NCBI GenBank assembly: GCA_902587565.1
Contig: CACILT010000009.1
Coordinates: 1 to 39,978 of the forward strand
Direction: 5' to 3'
Source: an uncultured Alphaproteobacteria bacterium
GTDB taxonomy: Bacteria > Pseudomonadota > Alphaproteobacteria > HIMB59 > GCA-002718135
DNA: 39,978 nucleotides
Positions 8,552 to 17,100 of this stretch are shown here, piece by piece; positions within the stretch are counted from its first letter, which is position 1, and each line of letters starts with the position of its first letter. Below the pieces are notes generated by a model. The model searched no databases, had not been told where the DNA came from, and saw only the letters and a list, made by a program, of their open reading frames with translations. Both the position numbers and the translations under genes were made by a program.

Positions 8552-9519
8552 TACCTAAAGATTTATCTGTCGATAATATTAGTAAAATTTATAAAAAAAT
8601 TAGACCATATATTAATCAAACCCCTTTTTTAAAGTGTTCTGATTATATTGATAATTATTTTTCTACTAATTTATTTTTTAAATGCGAATTTTTACAAAAA
8701 TCTGGTTCATTTAAGGCAAGAGGTGCGATTAATAATATAATTTCTCAAGATCAGAATAAATTTAATAAAGGAATTACAGCAGTTAGTGCTGGAAATCATG
8801 CTATTGCTGCTTCATTTGTGGCTAATCAATTTAAATTGAAAAATAAAATTTTCTTATACGAAAGTGCAAATATATATAGAGTTCAAACTTGTAAAAATTA
8901 TGGTGCTAACATTATTTTTACAAATCCAAAACAAGCTTTTCTTGATGCTGAAAATGCTAAAAATGAAGGTTACTATTTTATCCATCCTTTTGACGGCCCA
9001 TTGACATTACAAGGTAGTGCTACCTTGGGATTAGAAATTGTAGAATATTTAAAATCAATTAACACTAAAATTGACAATTTACTAATTTCAGTTGGAGGAG
9101 GGGGATTAATAAGTGGTGTTTCATCGTATATAAAACAATTTTATCCTAAGATTAAAATTATTGGTGTAGAACCTGAAAATGCTAATGGTTTAAATCAAAG
9201 TTTAAGAGCTAACAAACCACTAAATAATGTTAATGTAAATAGTATTGCTGACAGTCTTTCAGCACCTTTACATATGCAATATTCTTTTGATGTAGCAAAA
9301 GAAGTAATTGATGAAATGGTAACTGTTTCTGATGATGAAATGAAAAAATTTATGGTTTTTTGTTATAAAAAATTTAAGTTATTTCTTGAGCCCGCATGTG
9401 TTGCTGGACTTGCTGCTTTAAAATATAAAATCAATAATAAGCTTATTGGCAAAAATACAATGGTGATATTGTGTGGCTCAAATATTGATAAAAAAACTTG
9501 GTCAGATTTAACTAATTAA
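8548..9519 (+). CDS. PLP-dependent threonine/serine dehydratase family enzyme
   Basis: A fold-type II PLP enzyme. The Schiff-base lysine lies in SGSFKARGA (about residues 51-59), the substrate loop in SAGNHAIAA, and the phosphate-binding glycine loop in SVGGGGLISG. At 323 aa it has no C-terminal regulatory domain, so it resembles catabolic threonine dehydratase or serine racemase more than biosynthetic IlvA. The products would be 2-oxobutyrate or pyruvate plus ammonia. The start is TTG 8548, overlapping the previous stop. Its TAA shares the tetranucleotide TTAA with the stop of the opposing anmK gene. Confidence 0.88.
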   Translation: MIPKDLSVDNISKIYKKIRPYINQTPFLKCSDYIDNYFSTNLFFKCEFLQKSGSFKARGAINNIISQDQNKFNKGITAVSAGNHAIAASFVANQFKLKNKIFLYESANIYRVQTCKNYGANIIFTNPKQAFLDAENAKNEGYYFIHPFDGPLTLQGSATLGLEIVEYLKSINTKIDNLLISVGGGGLISGVSSYIKQFYPKIKIIGVEPENANGLNQSLRANKPLNNVNVNSIADSLSAPLHMQYSFDVAKEVIDEMVTVSDDEMKKFMVFCYKKFKLFLEPACVAGLAALKYKINNKLIGKNTMVILCGSNIDKKTWSDLTN

Positions 9520-10622
9520 TCTGGAAAATATAAAATACCACCACTTAAATTTTTTTTCACACCTGTAGTATTTTTATTACTTATTTCTAATTTTTTAAAT
9601 GATCTCATGCCAATATACGCAAACATTTGAGCTTCTACTAAATCACCATTTATTTTATATTTATCAATAAGTTCAATTTTTTTATTCAGTTTATTCATTA
9701 ATATTTCTTTGAGTAATTTATTTTTTCTTCCTCCTCCAGTAAGTAAAATTCTTTCAATCTTAAATTTTTTATTTCTTAATAATTCTTTAAATCCAATATA
9801 AGTCATGTAGTTAGCAGTCATTAGTGCATCATATTTATTCAATTTAATTAGCTTATTAAAATAATTTCTAAAATAATTTCTATCTAATGATTTTGGAAAC
9901 TTTTTCTTAAAGAATTTATCTTTTTTGAATTTTTCGATTAATTTATCATGAATCTTACCTTTTCTTGCATAATTTCCATCATTATCAAATTTTTTTTTAA
10001 AAAAATAATTGCAAAGATCATCACTTAAGCAATTTGCAGGTCCTATATCTGATGATAATAATGTTCTTGAAACTATAGTTGAGAAATTTGCTATACCTCC
10101 AAGATTTACTATAATCGCTTTTTCCCTAAATTTTTGTATTAAAAACTTATGATAATATGATCCAATTGGTGCTCCCTGACCACCATTTTTAATATCATTA
10201 TCTCTTAAATTACTTATAGTTTTAACTTTAAGATTTTTTGCAATTTTGTTTCCATTTCCTAACTGTATTGATATTTTATTTGATGGGTCGTGGTAAACAG
10301 TCTGCCCACTAATTGATATTAAATCTATATTTTTTTTATTAATTTTATTTTGTTTCAGAAACAAATTTATTTTTTTTTCTAAAATATCTGTAACAAAATC
10401 ATCTTCTTTAAAAAAATATTCTTTAATTTTATTATTAGTTTTTGGTTTATTTAATATTAGATTATTTATTGTATTTTGATAATTTTTATCAAATTTATAT
10501 GATTTCTCACATTTAATTTTTACAAAATCAGTCCCATTTGTTTTAATCAAACTGATATCAACTCCATCCATTGATGTGCCTGTCATAACTCCTAAGACAT
10601 TAAGTTTAGAATTTTTACTCAT
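9516..10622 (-). CDS. anmK: anhydro-N-acetylmuramic acid kinase
   Basis: AnmK phosphorylates and opens 1,6-anhydro-MurNAc recovered from peptidoglycan turnover. The N-terminal GVMTGTSMDGVDISL motif is diagnostic. Other family blocks are ISGQTVYHDP, NLGGIANFS, DIGPANCLSDDL and LLTGGGRKN. Length 368 aa is normal. It is Lys/Asn-rich like its neighbours. It starts with ATG at 10622, and its promoter must lie in the AT-rich stretch beyond that. It suggests that cell-wall recycling is retained, even though nagZ is not seen next to scpA. Confidence 0.95.
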   Translation of the reverse strand: MSKNSKLNVLGVMTGTSMDGVDISLIKTNGTDFVKIKCEKSYKFDKNYQNTINNLILNKPKTNNKIKEYFFKEDDFVTDILEKKINLFLKQNKINKKNIDLISISGQTVYHDPSNKISIQLGNGNKIAKNLKVKTISNLRDNDIKNGGQGAPIGSYYHKFLIQKFREKAIIVNLGGIANFSTIVSRTLLSSDIGPANCLSDDLCNYFFKKKFDNDGNYARKGKIHDKLIEKFKKDKFFKKKFPKSLDRNYFRNYFNKLIKLNKYDALMTANYMTYIGFKELLRNKKFKIERILLTGGGRKNKLLKEILMNKLNKKIELIDKYKINGDLVEAQMFAYIGMRSFKKLEISNKNTTGVKKNLSGGILYFPD

Positions 10623-10707
10623 TTTTAATCAAATTTAATTTTACACATTTTATTAACAAACATATCAACAAAAAAAGATTATTTATTTTTAAAAATACAT
10701 TTTTTTA

Positions 10708-10736
10708 TTGATTGATAAATAACAAATAGATAAATT
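10708..10736 (+). promoter_or_regulatory. candidate sigma-70 promoter for the four-hairpin RNA
   Basis: TTGATT (10708-10713) and TAAATT (10731-10736) stand 17 bases apart, each matching the consensus at 4 of 6 positions. The predicted start near 10743 coincides with the first base of the first hairpin. The background is very AT-rich, so a chance match cannot be excluded. Confidence 0.4.
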
Positions 10737-10742
10737 ATTTTT

Positions 10743-10858
10743 AATTATTACACGCAAAGGTAATAATCAATTTAATAAAAGGAAACGATTATTAAATTGT
10801 ATCGGGAGGAAATGCACGATACACAAAAGGGACCTAGCTTGCTGGGTCCTTTTTTTTT
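10743..10858 (+). ncRNA. candidate small RNA with four consecutive hairpins
   Basis: Four perfect or near-perfect inverted repeats lie end to end. Hairpin A: ATTATTAC 10744-10751 with GTAATAAT 10760-10767 (8 bp, loop ACGCAAAG). Hairpin B: 10768-10778 with 10789-10799 (11 bp, loop AAGGAAACGA). Hairpin C: GTATCG 10799-10804 with CGATAC 10817-10822 (6 bp, loop GGAGGAAATGCA). Hairpin D is a rho-independent terminator. The uridine run follows only on the plus strand, which fixes the direction. The purine-rich loops with GGA motifs could bind a CsrA-like protein or mimic ribosome-binding sites. I cannot assign it to a known RNA family. It could instead be an attenuating leader of the deaminase gene that starts 45 bases beyond it. 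Confidence 0.7.
10825..10858 (+). terminator. rho-independent terminator
   Basis: The arms AAAAGGGACCTAG (10825-10837) and CTGGGTCCTTTT (10842-10854) pair almost perfectly through 13 positions, with G-T wobbles. They enclose a 4-base CTTG loop, and the uridine run extends to 10858. It is by far the most GC-rich stem in the surrounding intergenic DNA. It ends the candidate small RNA. Confidence 0.88.
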
Positions 10859-10892
10859 GTTTTATGGACAAATTTAATAAATAAAGTATCAG

Positions 10893-10906
10893 TCATTTCG
10901 AAATGA
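10893..10906. repeat. 14-bp perfect palindrome over a start codon
   Basis: TCATTTCGAAATGA is a perfect palindrome whose right arm contains the ATG (10903-10905) of the deaminase gene. It could be an operator or could hide the start codon in RNA. A chance palindrome of this length in AT-rich DNA is uncommon but possible. Confidence 0.45.
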
Positions 10907-11475
10907 TAACTAATTATGAAAGAATTTTGGATATTATTTTAGATGATCTTATCCCATTAACAAAAATTTCTATAAATGAAGGAAATAAAATATTTGGTGG
11001 GTTTATAGTTAAAAAATCTGATCTAAGCCTTGTTTGTCTGGGTACAAACCAGGAAATCAAAAACCCTTTATTTCACGGCGAAATTTCAACTCTTTTTAAT
11101 TTATTTGAAAAAAAACTGTTTAATACAAAAGATTATTACTTCATAAGTACCCATGAGCCTTGTTCTATGTGTTTATCAGCTATAACTTGGGCTGGATTTG
11201 ACAATTTTTACTATTTTTTTTCCTATACCGACACAAAGGAAGGTTTTCATATTCCTCACGATCTTAAAATTTTGACGGAAGTATTTAAGATTAAAGATGG
11301 TAAATATAATTTTAATAATGATTATTGGGAGAGTTACTCAATTTTATTGGAAATTAAAAGATTGGGTATAGAGATCTCATTATCGGATAAAATATATCAG
11401 ATCAAAGAAGAGTACCAAAAAATGTCAGAAATTTATCAAAAATCAAAAATTGATAATAAAATTCCTCTAAATTAA
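10903..11475 (+). CDS. zinc-dependent nucleoside/base deaminase family protein
   Basis: The cytidine-deaminase-like fold is shown by the zinc motifs HGE (residues 58-60, with catalytic Glu60) and PCSMC (86-90). The HxE plus PCxxC spacing and the SAITWAGFDNFYYFF segment resemble the TadA/guanine-deaminase branch. The protein has 190 residues against about 150-160 for TadA, with an extra helical C-terminus of about 50 residues rich in Lys/Glu. The tRNA substrate contacts of TadA are not obvious, so a free base or nucleoside may be the substrate. The start ATG lies inside a palindrome and lacks a clear Shine-Dalgarno. It ends just before the glycine riboswitch. Confidence 0.75.
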   Translation: MITNYERILDIILDDLIPLTKISINEGNKIFGGFIVKKSDLSLVCLGTNQEIKNPLFHGEISTLFNLFEKKLFNTKDYYFISTHEPCSMCLSAITWAGFDNFYYFFSYTDTKEGFHIPHDLKILTEVFKIKDGKYNFNNDYWESYSILLEIKRLGIEISLSDKIYQIKEEYQKMSEIYQKSKIDNKIPLN

Positions 11476-11507
11476 TTGTTAAATTATAAAAATAAGTATA
11501 CAAATAA

Positions 11508-11648
11508 TTAACGGGAGATACTGAAATTTCAGAGCCGAAGGAGCAACGACCCGGAAACTCTCAGGCACAATGGACCGTTAAAAAAAAACTCTGGAAAAGA
11601 GCACTTAGCTCTACCGAAGGTGAAAAGCTCTCAGGTAAAAAGACAGAG
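11508..11648 (+). promoter_or_regulatory. tandem glycine riboswitch (two aptamers)
   Basis: Aptamer 1 runs from 11508 to 11581: P1 TTAACGG pairs with CCGTTAA, and the conserved core has GCCGAAGGAGCAA and ACTCTCAGGCACAATGGACCG. Aptamer 2 runs from 11589 to 11648: P1 CTCTG pairs with CAGAG, and the core has ACCGAAGGTGAAAAGCTCTCAGG. The two are joined by a short A-rich linker, as in the cooperative tandem class. Nothing downstream looks like a terminator. The GGAG at 11658-11661 upstream of the gcvT TTG start suggests control of translation. Glycine binding should switch on the cleavage system. Confidence 0.95.
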
Positions 11649-11668
11649 GGGTAGCTTGGAGAATTTAT

Positions 11669-12793
11669 TTGAACCAGTTACCATTAGACATTCCGCTGAA
11701 AAATTTTCATCAAAATAATGGTGCAAAGATATTGCCATTTGCAGGTTTTAATATGCCTATTAATTATAAAACTGGAATAATTAATGAACACAAAAATGTC
11801 AGAAATCACTCTGGTATTTTTGATGTTAGTCATATGGGGCAAATTTTAATTGAAAATAATGAATCGTATTTACATAAATTAGAAAAATATATTCCATTAC
11901 AATTAAAAAATTTAATTAAAAACAGATCGCATTATTCATTTTTACTCAATAAAGATGGCGGTGTTATTGATGATCTAATTATTTCAAATATTGATATTAA
12001 AGATAAGTCATATTTATATATTGTTTATAATGCATCTCGAAAAAAAGAAGACGAAGAAATATTTATTTCTTGTGCTCCTAATGCAGAAAAAATTTATAAC
12101 GAAAATTGTTTATTTGCGATCCAGGGGCCTGACTCTATTAATGTTTTAAAAAATATTATTGATATTCCAAATAATATGAATTTTTTTGATATTTTAATAA
12201 GTAAATACAATAACAGTGAAATAATAGTAAGTAGATCAGGTTATACTGGTGAAGATGGTTTTGAACTTTCTGTTCCAAATGAAAGTGCAGAAAATTTAAT
12301 TACTGATTTACTTAAAAATGAAAATACAATGCTTTGTGGTTTAGGTTCTAGAGATTCATTGAGGCTTGAGGCTGGATTAAGTTTATATGGTCATGAATTA
12401 AATGAAAATATTACACCAATTGAAGCAGGTTTATCATGGGCTCTAGATAAAGAAAGATTAGAAGATAAAAATTTAAATGGAAATAAGATTTTATCTGATC
12501 AATTAAAAAATAAATTATCTAATAAAAAAATAGGTTTAATTTCAACCAATAAATCAATGCTAAGAGATGGAATGATGTTATTCGACAATAATAATAATGA
12601 AATTGGCAAAATTACAAGTGGATGTTTCTCTCCTAATCTTAACAAATCTATCGCTATCGGTTACATAAAATCTGAATTTAATACTGATAATCCAATTTTT
12701 TGTGAAATTAGAAAAAAATTAGAATTAGTAAAAATTAACAATCTACCTTTTGTAAAAAAAAATTATAAAAAAAATGGGAGCGTATATGAGTGA
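11669..12793 (+). CDS. gcvT: glycine cleavage system aminomethyltransferase (T protein)
   Basis: GcvT transfers the methylene group from the aminomethyl-lipoyl arm of GcvH to tetrahydrofolate and releases ammonia. The sequence shows GVFDVSHMG-type signature (SGIFDVSHMGQ), RSGYTGEDGFELSVP and LEAGLSLYGHELNE, all family blocks. At 374 aa it is of usual length. The start is TTG at 11669, 7 bases after a GGAG, giving MNQLPLDIPL; a weak start codon behind a riboswitch is consistent with fine control. It is first in the gcvTHP operon and overlaps gcvH by 8 bases. Confidence 0.97.
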   Translation: MNQLPLDIPLKNFHQNNGAKILPFAGFNMPINYKTGIINEHKNVRNHSGIFDVSHMGQILIENNESYLHKLEKYIPLQLKNLIKNRSHYSFLLNKDGGVIDDLIISNIDIKDKSYLYIVYNASRKKEDEEIFISCAPNAEKIYNENCLFAIQGPDSINVLKNIIDIPNNMNFFDILISKYNNSEIIVSRSGYTGEDGFELSVPNESAENLITDLLKNENTMLCGLGSRDSLRLEAGLSLYGHELNENITPIEAGLSWALDKERLEDKNLNGNKILSDQLKNKLSNKKIGLISTNKSMLRDGMMLFDNNNNEIGKITSGCFSPNLNKSIAIGYIKSEFNTDNPIFCEIRKKLELVKINNLPFVKKNYKKNGSVYE

Positions 12794-13157
12794 AAAAAAA
12801 TACACAAAAGATCATGAATGGGTTTCAATTGAAAATGAAATTGCCACAATTGGTATTAGCAATCATGCCCAAGAATCTCTTGGCGATATTGTATTTATTG
12901 AATTACCATCAGTTGGAAATACGGTTAAAGCAAAAGATGAAATATGTGTTGTTGAATCTGTAAAAGCAGCTTCTGATATTTATGCTCCAATTGATGGTGA
13001 AATAATTGAAGTTAATAATAATCTAGAAAATGACGCTGCTATTATTAATCAAGATGCGGAAAACGAGGGATGGATTTTTAAAATGAAAATTTCTGATTCA
13101 AATCAATATTCTGATCTTATGTCAGAAGATGAGTATAAACAATTTTTGGAACAATAG
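12786..13157 (+). CDS. gcvH: glycine cleavage system lipoyl carrier (H protein)
   Basis: GcvH carries the lipoyl group that shuttles the aminomethyl intermediate between GcvP, GcvT and dihydrolipoamide dehydrogenase. The N-terminus KKYTKDHEWVSIENE and the lipoylation segment CVVESVKAASDIYAPIDGE (with the modified Lys in SVKAA) are typical. I chose the ATG at 12786 over the in-frame ATG at 12774, because GGGAG (12776-12780) gives it a 5-base-spaced Shine-Dalgarno and the family begins near this Met. Length 123 aa. It overlaps the end of gcvT and abuts gcvP. Confidence 0.96.
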   Translation: MSEKKYTKDHEWVSIENEIATIGISNHAQESLGDIVFIELPSVGNTVKAKDEICVVESVKAASDIYAPIDGEIIEVNNNLENDAAIINQDAENEGWIFKMKISDSNQYSDLMSEDEYKQFLEQ

Positions 13158-16010
13158 ATGATTGAAATAGATAAATTTGTTAGCAGACATATAGGGCCTA
13201 GAAATGAAGATATTGGAGAAATGCTCAAATTAATAAATTGCTCTTCATTAGATGAATTAATTGAAAAAACTGTACCTAATCATATCATTTTTAAAGATAA
13301 ACTTAAATTTAGACCTGGTATGTCTGAAGAGTTTAATAAAATTAATACTCAACTTTTATCTTTAAAAAATAATTTCAAAAAAACTTATATTGGAATGGGT
13401 TATTATAATACTATTACTCCTAGCGTAATTTTAAGAAATATTCTTGAAAATCCGGGATGGTATACTGCTTACACACCTTATCAACCAGAAGTAAGTCAGG
13501 GCAGGTTGGAAATGTTAATGAATTTTCAACAAATGATAATTGATTTGACTGGAATGGATATTGCAAATGCATCTTTACTTGATGAAAGTACTGCGGCAGC
13601 TGAAGCTATGATGATGGCTTTTAAAATTAAAAAAAGTGCAAAGTTTACTTTTTGTGTGCAAAATAAATGTCATCCACAAACACTATCTGTTTTAAAAACA
13701 AGAGCTAAGCCTCTAGGTATAAAAATTATATTTGATAATCCAGATAATGATACATTTGGTTGTTTAATTCAAAATCCAGACACTTACGGAGAAATTGCAA
13801 ATCTCAACGATTTAATAAAAATAAATAAATCTCACGATGCGTTATCGATCATAGCAGCTGATATAATGAGTTTGGTAGTTATGAAATCACCAAAAGATTT
13901 TGGAGCTGATATAGTTGTTGGGAGTACACAAAGGTTTGGTGTTCCAATGGGTCTAGGAGGTCCTCATGCAGCATATTTTGCAACATTAGATGAATACAAA
14001 AGAATGATACCTGGAAGATTAATTGGTGTGTCAGTTGATCGGACTAATAAAAGATCTTACAGAATGGCTCTTCAAACACGCGAGCAACATATTAGAAGGG
14101 AAAAAGCTACAAGTAACATATGTACTGCACAGGCCTTATTAGCAATTATATCTGCTTCATATGCAATATATCATGGCCCAATTAGATTAAAAAATATTGC
14201 TAATGATATTCACTATAAGTCTAGATATCTAAAAAAATCATTAGAGATATTAAATTTTGAAGTAAAATCTAAAAATTATTTTGATACCTTGTTAGTAAAA
14301 GACTCAAAATCTAAATACTGGGTAAATAAATCTATAGAAAATGGCATCAATTTTAGATTTGTAGATGACGATCATTTTTCAATTTCCTTAGATGAAACTA
14401 CATCACTACAAGATGTAGATAATTTAATTAAATTTTTTAATGAAAATAACATTGAAATATATGCTGAGGAAATCGAAAGTAAAATTGAGAATTCAATTTT
14501 TAAAAGTGATTTAGAAAGAAAGGACAATTTCTTAACTCATCCAGTATTTAATATCTATCATTCTGAAACAGAAATGATGAGATATTTAAAAAAACTAGAA
14601 AATAAAGACGTTGCTTTAAATAGATCAATGATACCTCTTGGATCTTGTACTATGAAATTAAATGCTGCATCTGAAATGCTTCCAATTACTTTACCAGGTT
14701 TTTCAAATGCGCATCCATTCTTAGAATCCCATCAACGTGAAGGATATAATGAAATGATGAGTGAATTAATATCGATGTTAAAAGATATTACTGGTTTTGA
14801 TGCAGTCTCACTACAACCTAATGCAGGAGCACAAGGTGAGTTTGCTGGTTTATTAGCTATTCAAAAATATCATGAAAAAAATTCAGAAACTAAAAGAAAC
14901 ATTTGTATAATTCCAAAAAGTGCTCATGGAACCAATCCGGCCAGTGCACAGATGTGTGGTATGGATATTTTAATAGTAAACTGTGATGCTAAAGGTAATG
15001 TGGATTTAACTCACTTAGATAAAAAAATTAAAGAAGCAGGAGATAAATTATCTGCTTTAATGATTACATACCCATCAACACATGGTGTATTTGAGGAAAG
15101 TATTGTTGAGATTTGTAAAAAAATTCATGATGCCGGAGGACAAGTGTATCTAGATGGTGCTAATTATAATGCAATGGTTGGTGTAGCTAAACCAGGTAAA
15201 TTTGGACCTGATGTATGTCATATGAATCTGCATAAGACATTTTGTATACCTCATGGAGGAGGTGGGCCTGGAGTTGGAGCTATAGGGTTAAAAAAACATT
15301 TAGCAGATTTTGCTCCTGGACATCCCATGTTTAAAAATGAAATTGGTTTAACAACTCAAGAGGCAGTTTCTGCAGCTCCTTGGGGTAGCGCATCTATTTT
15401 ACCTATTTCATATTCCTATATTTCTATGATGGGTGACGATGGTTTAAAATTAGCAACTCAAGTTGCAATTTTAAATGCTAATTATATTAAAGAAAGATTA
15501 AAAAATTATTACCCTATTTTATATACTGGTAAGAATAATATGGTGGCACATGAATTTATTATTGATATCAGGCCATTTAAACAAGAATTAAATATTTCAG
15601 ACGAAGATATTGCTAAAAGACTAATCGATTATGGATTTCACGCACCTACAATGTCTTTTCCAGTTCCAGGCACTCTGATGATTGAACCCACTGAAAGTGA
15701 ATCAAAAGAAGAACTAGATAGATTTTGTGAAGCAATGATTTCTATTCACAATGAAATTACTATGATTAGGGATGGTAAATTTGATAAATTAGATAATCCC
15801 ATAAAAAATGCCCCTCATACCATTGAAGAAGTGTCTTCTGATAATTGGGATCACAAATATTCCCGAAAAGATGCTGCCTACCCACATGCTTATTTAATAA
15901 ATAATAAATACTGGAGTCCAGTTAGTAGAATTGATAATGTATACGGTGATAGAAATTTATTTTGTGTTTGCCCTCCAATTGATGAATATGAAGAGGCTAA
16001 AACAGGATAA
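13158..16010 (+). CDS. gcvP: glycine dehydrogenase, decarboxylating (P protein)
   Basis: GcvP is the PLP enzyme that decarboxylates glycine and passes the aminomethyl group to GcvH. It is a single 950 aa chain with both halves fused, as in most Proteobacteria. The N-half carries FVSRHIGPRNEDI and YTPYQPEVSQGRLE. The C-half has the PLP lysine in NLHKTFCIPHGGGGPG and the MIPLGSCTMKLNAASEM block. The ATG directly follows the gcvH TAG with no spacer. The missing L protein is normally supplied by a shared dihydrolipoamide dehydrogenase elsewhere. Confidence 0.98.
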   Translation: MIEIDKFVSRHIGPRNEDIGEMLKLINCSSLDELIEKTVPNHIIFKDKLKFRPGMSEEFNKINTQLLSLKNNFKKTYIGMGYYNTITPSVILRNILENPGWYTAYTPYQPEVSQGRLEMLMNFQQMIIDLTGMDIANASLLDESTAAAEAMMMAFKIKKSAKFTFCVQNKCHPQTLSVLKTRAKPLGIKIIFDNPDNDTFGCLIQNPDTYGEIANLNDLIKINKSHDALSIIAADIMSLVVMKSPKDFGADIVVGSTQRFGVPMGLGGPHAAYFATLDEYKRMIPGRLIGVSVDRTNKRSYRMALQTREQHIRREKATSNICTAQALLAIISASYAIYHGPIRLKNIANDIHYKSRYLKKSLEILNFEVKSKNYFDTLLVKDSKSKYWVNKSIENGINFRFVDDDHFSISLDETTSLQDVDNLIKFFNENNIEIYAEEIESKIENSIFKSDLERKDNFLTHPVFNIYHSETEMMRYLKKLENKDVALNRSMIPLGSCTMKLNAASEMLPITLPGFSNAHPFLESHQREGYNEMMSELISMLKDITGFDAVSLQPNAGAQGEFAGLLAIQKYHEKNSETKRNICIIPKSAHGTNPASAQMCGMDILIVNCDAKGNVDLTHLDKKIKEAGDKLSALMITYPSTHGVFEESIVEICKKIHDAGGQVYLDGANYNAMVGVAKPGKFGPDVCHMNLHKTFCIPHGGGGPGVGAIGLKKHLADFAPGHPMFKNEIGLTTQEAVSAAPWGSASILPISYSYISMMGDDGLKLATQVAILNANYIKERLKNYYPILYTGKNNMVAHEFIIDIRPFKQELNISDEDIAKRLIDYGFHAPTMSFPVPGTLMIEPTESESKEELDRFCEAMISIHNEITMIRDGKFDKLDNPIKNAPHTIEEVSSDNWDHKYSRKDAAYPHAYLINNKYWSPVSRIDNVYGDRNLFCVCPPIDEYEEAKTG

Positions 16011-16053
16011 TTACTATTTATCAATTATTTAAAATATTAATTTAATAATAAGT

Positions 16054-17082
16054 ATGATTTATATTAATCTTATTTTAGTTTTTTTAGTGTTGGTCGCAAT
16101 CCATGAGTATGGTCATTATATAGTTGCGAGATTGTTTAAAGCTGAAGTTACTGATTTTTCAATTGGATTTGGTAAGCCTCTTTTAAAATATACAGATAGA
16201 AATGGCACTACATGGAAATTCTCTCCGATTCCATTGGGTGGATATGTAAAAATCAAAGGTCTTGATAATATATTTTCTCCAAACCCTAACGATGAACAAG
16301 GATCCTTTCAGTCCCTTACACTTTTTCAAAAGATATTAGTACTTTTAGCAGGAAGCATTTTTAATATTCTTAGTGCGTGGTTTGCTCTTTTCTGCATTTT
16401 TTTCTTTTTTGGAATTGTTAGTTTAATGCCGATTATTGGATCAGTTAGCGAAAATTCATCAGCATTTGAAAATGATCTTAGAGAAGGAGATAGAATACTT
16501 GAAATAAATAATTTTAGTATTGAAGAGTTTTCTGATATCCCAAAAGCAATTGCAAATAACCAAAGTATAAATATCTTAATAGAAAGAAATAATCAGATAA
16601 TTGAAAAAAATTTTGATCTAAAATTTAATGAAGAATTAAATAGGTATATTATCGGAATATCTTCACCTCAAAATCCTATTATTGATAAGTATAATTTAAT
16701 TGATTCAATTAAAAACTCATCTTTATTTATACCAACATATTATGCTGCTTCTTTTACATTTCTTCAACAATCTTATAAAGAAAATACATTAGGAGATCAG
16801 TTAGCTGGACCAATAGGGATCGTTAAAAATGCAGATCAAATGATGCTAGATCAGGTTAGAGGAGTTCTATTTTTATTTATTATTATTTCTTTGTTTGTGG
16901 GTTTATTTAATTTGCTTCCTATTCCTCTTCTAGATGGTGGTCATATAATGTATTTTATTATTAGAAGAATTTTTTCAAACTCTCTTCCTGAGTTTATTAC
17001 AAGAGTTTATTTGGCTGTGGGGATAACAATAATATCTTTTCTCTTTATAGTTGTGACTTACAACGATATTTTTTATAAATAA
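16054..17082 (+). CDS. rseP: site-2 protease, RseP/M50 family
   Basis: An intramembrane zinc metalloprotease with HEYGH in the first membrane helix (residues 18-22) and the second zinc site in LLPIPLLDGGH near residue 293. One PDZ domain lies between (about residues 120-200), and there are four hydrophobic segments. At 342 aa it is shorter than E. coli RseP (450 aa, two PDZ) and nearer the alphaproteobacterial type. RseP cleaves anti-sigma factors and remnant signal peptides. In most relatives it sits between dxr and bamA; here it stands between gcvP and a MazG-like gene, so the usual cluster is broken. Confidence 0.93.
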   Translation: MIYINLILVFLVLVAIHEYGHYIVARLFKAEVTDFSIGFGKPLLKYTDRNGTTWKFSPIPLGGYVKIKGLDNIFSPNPNDEQGSFQSLTLFQKILVLLAGSIFNILSAWFALFCIFFFFGIVSLMPIIGSVSENSSAFENDLREGDRILEINNFSIEEFSDIPKAIANNQSINILIERNNQIIEKNFDLKFNEELNRYIIGISSPQNPIIDKYNLIDSIKNSSLFIPTYYAASFTFLQQSYKENTLGDQLAGPIGIVKNADQMMLDQVRGVLFLFIIISLFVGLFNLLPIPLLDGGHIMYFIIRRIFSNSLPEFITRVYLAVGITIISFLFIVVTYNDIFYK

Positions 17083-17100
17083 ATATTATTGGGAGATAAA

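Noticed and set aside
10743-10858. Minus-strand reading of the hairpin region as an anti-Shine-Dalgarno small RNA (loop reads TTTCCTCCC)
   Set aside because: The motif is like that of some alphaproteobacterial small RNAs, but the uridine run after the terminator exists only on the plus strand and the minus-strand 3' end has no terminator.
10812-10877. 21-codon open frame starting MHDTQKGPS inside the four-hairpin RNA, behind GGAGG
   Set aside because: The GGAGG is only 2 bases from the ATG, too close for normal initiation. The site lies in a hairpin loop, and the frame runs through the terminator. It looks like a by-product of the RNA structure.
10623-10902. tRNA or tmRNA gene in the longest intergenic gap
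   Set aside because: No cloverleaf, no T-arm GTTCRA-type sequence and no CCA end could be found; the stems form linear hairpins.
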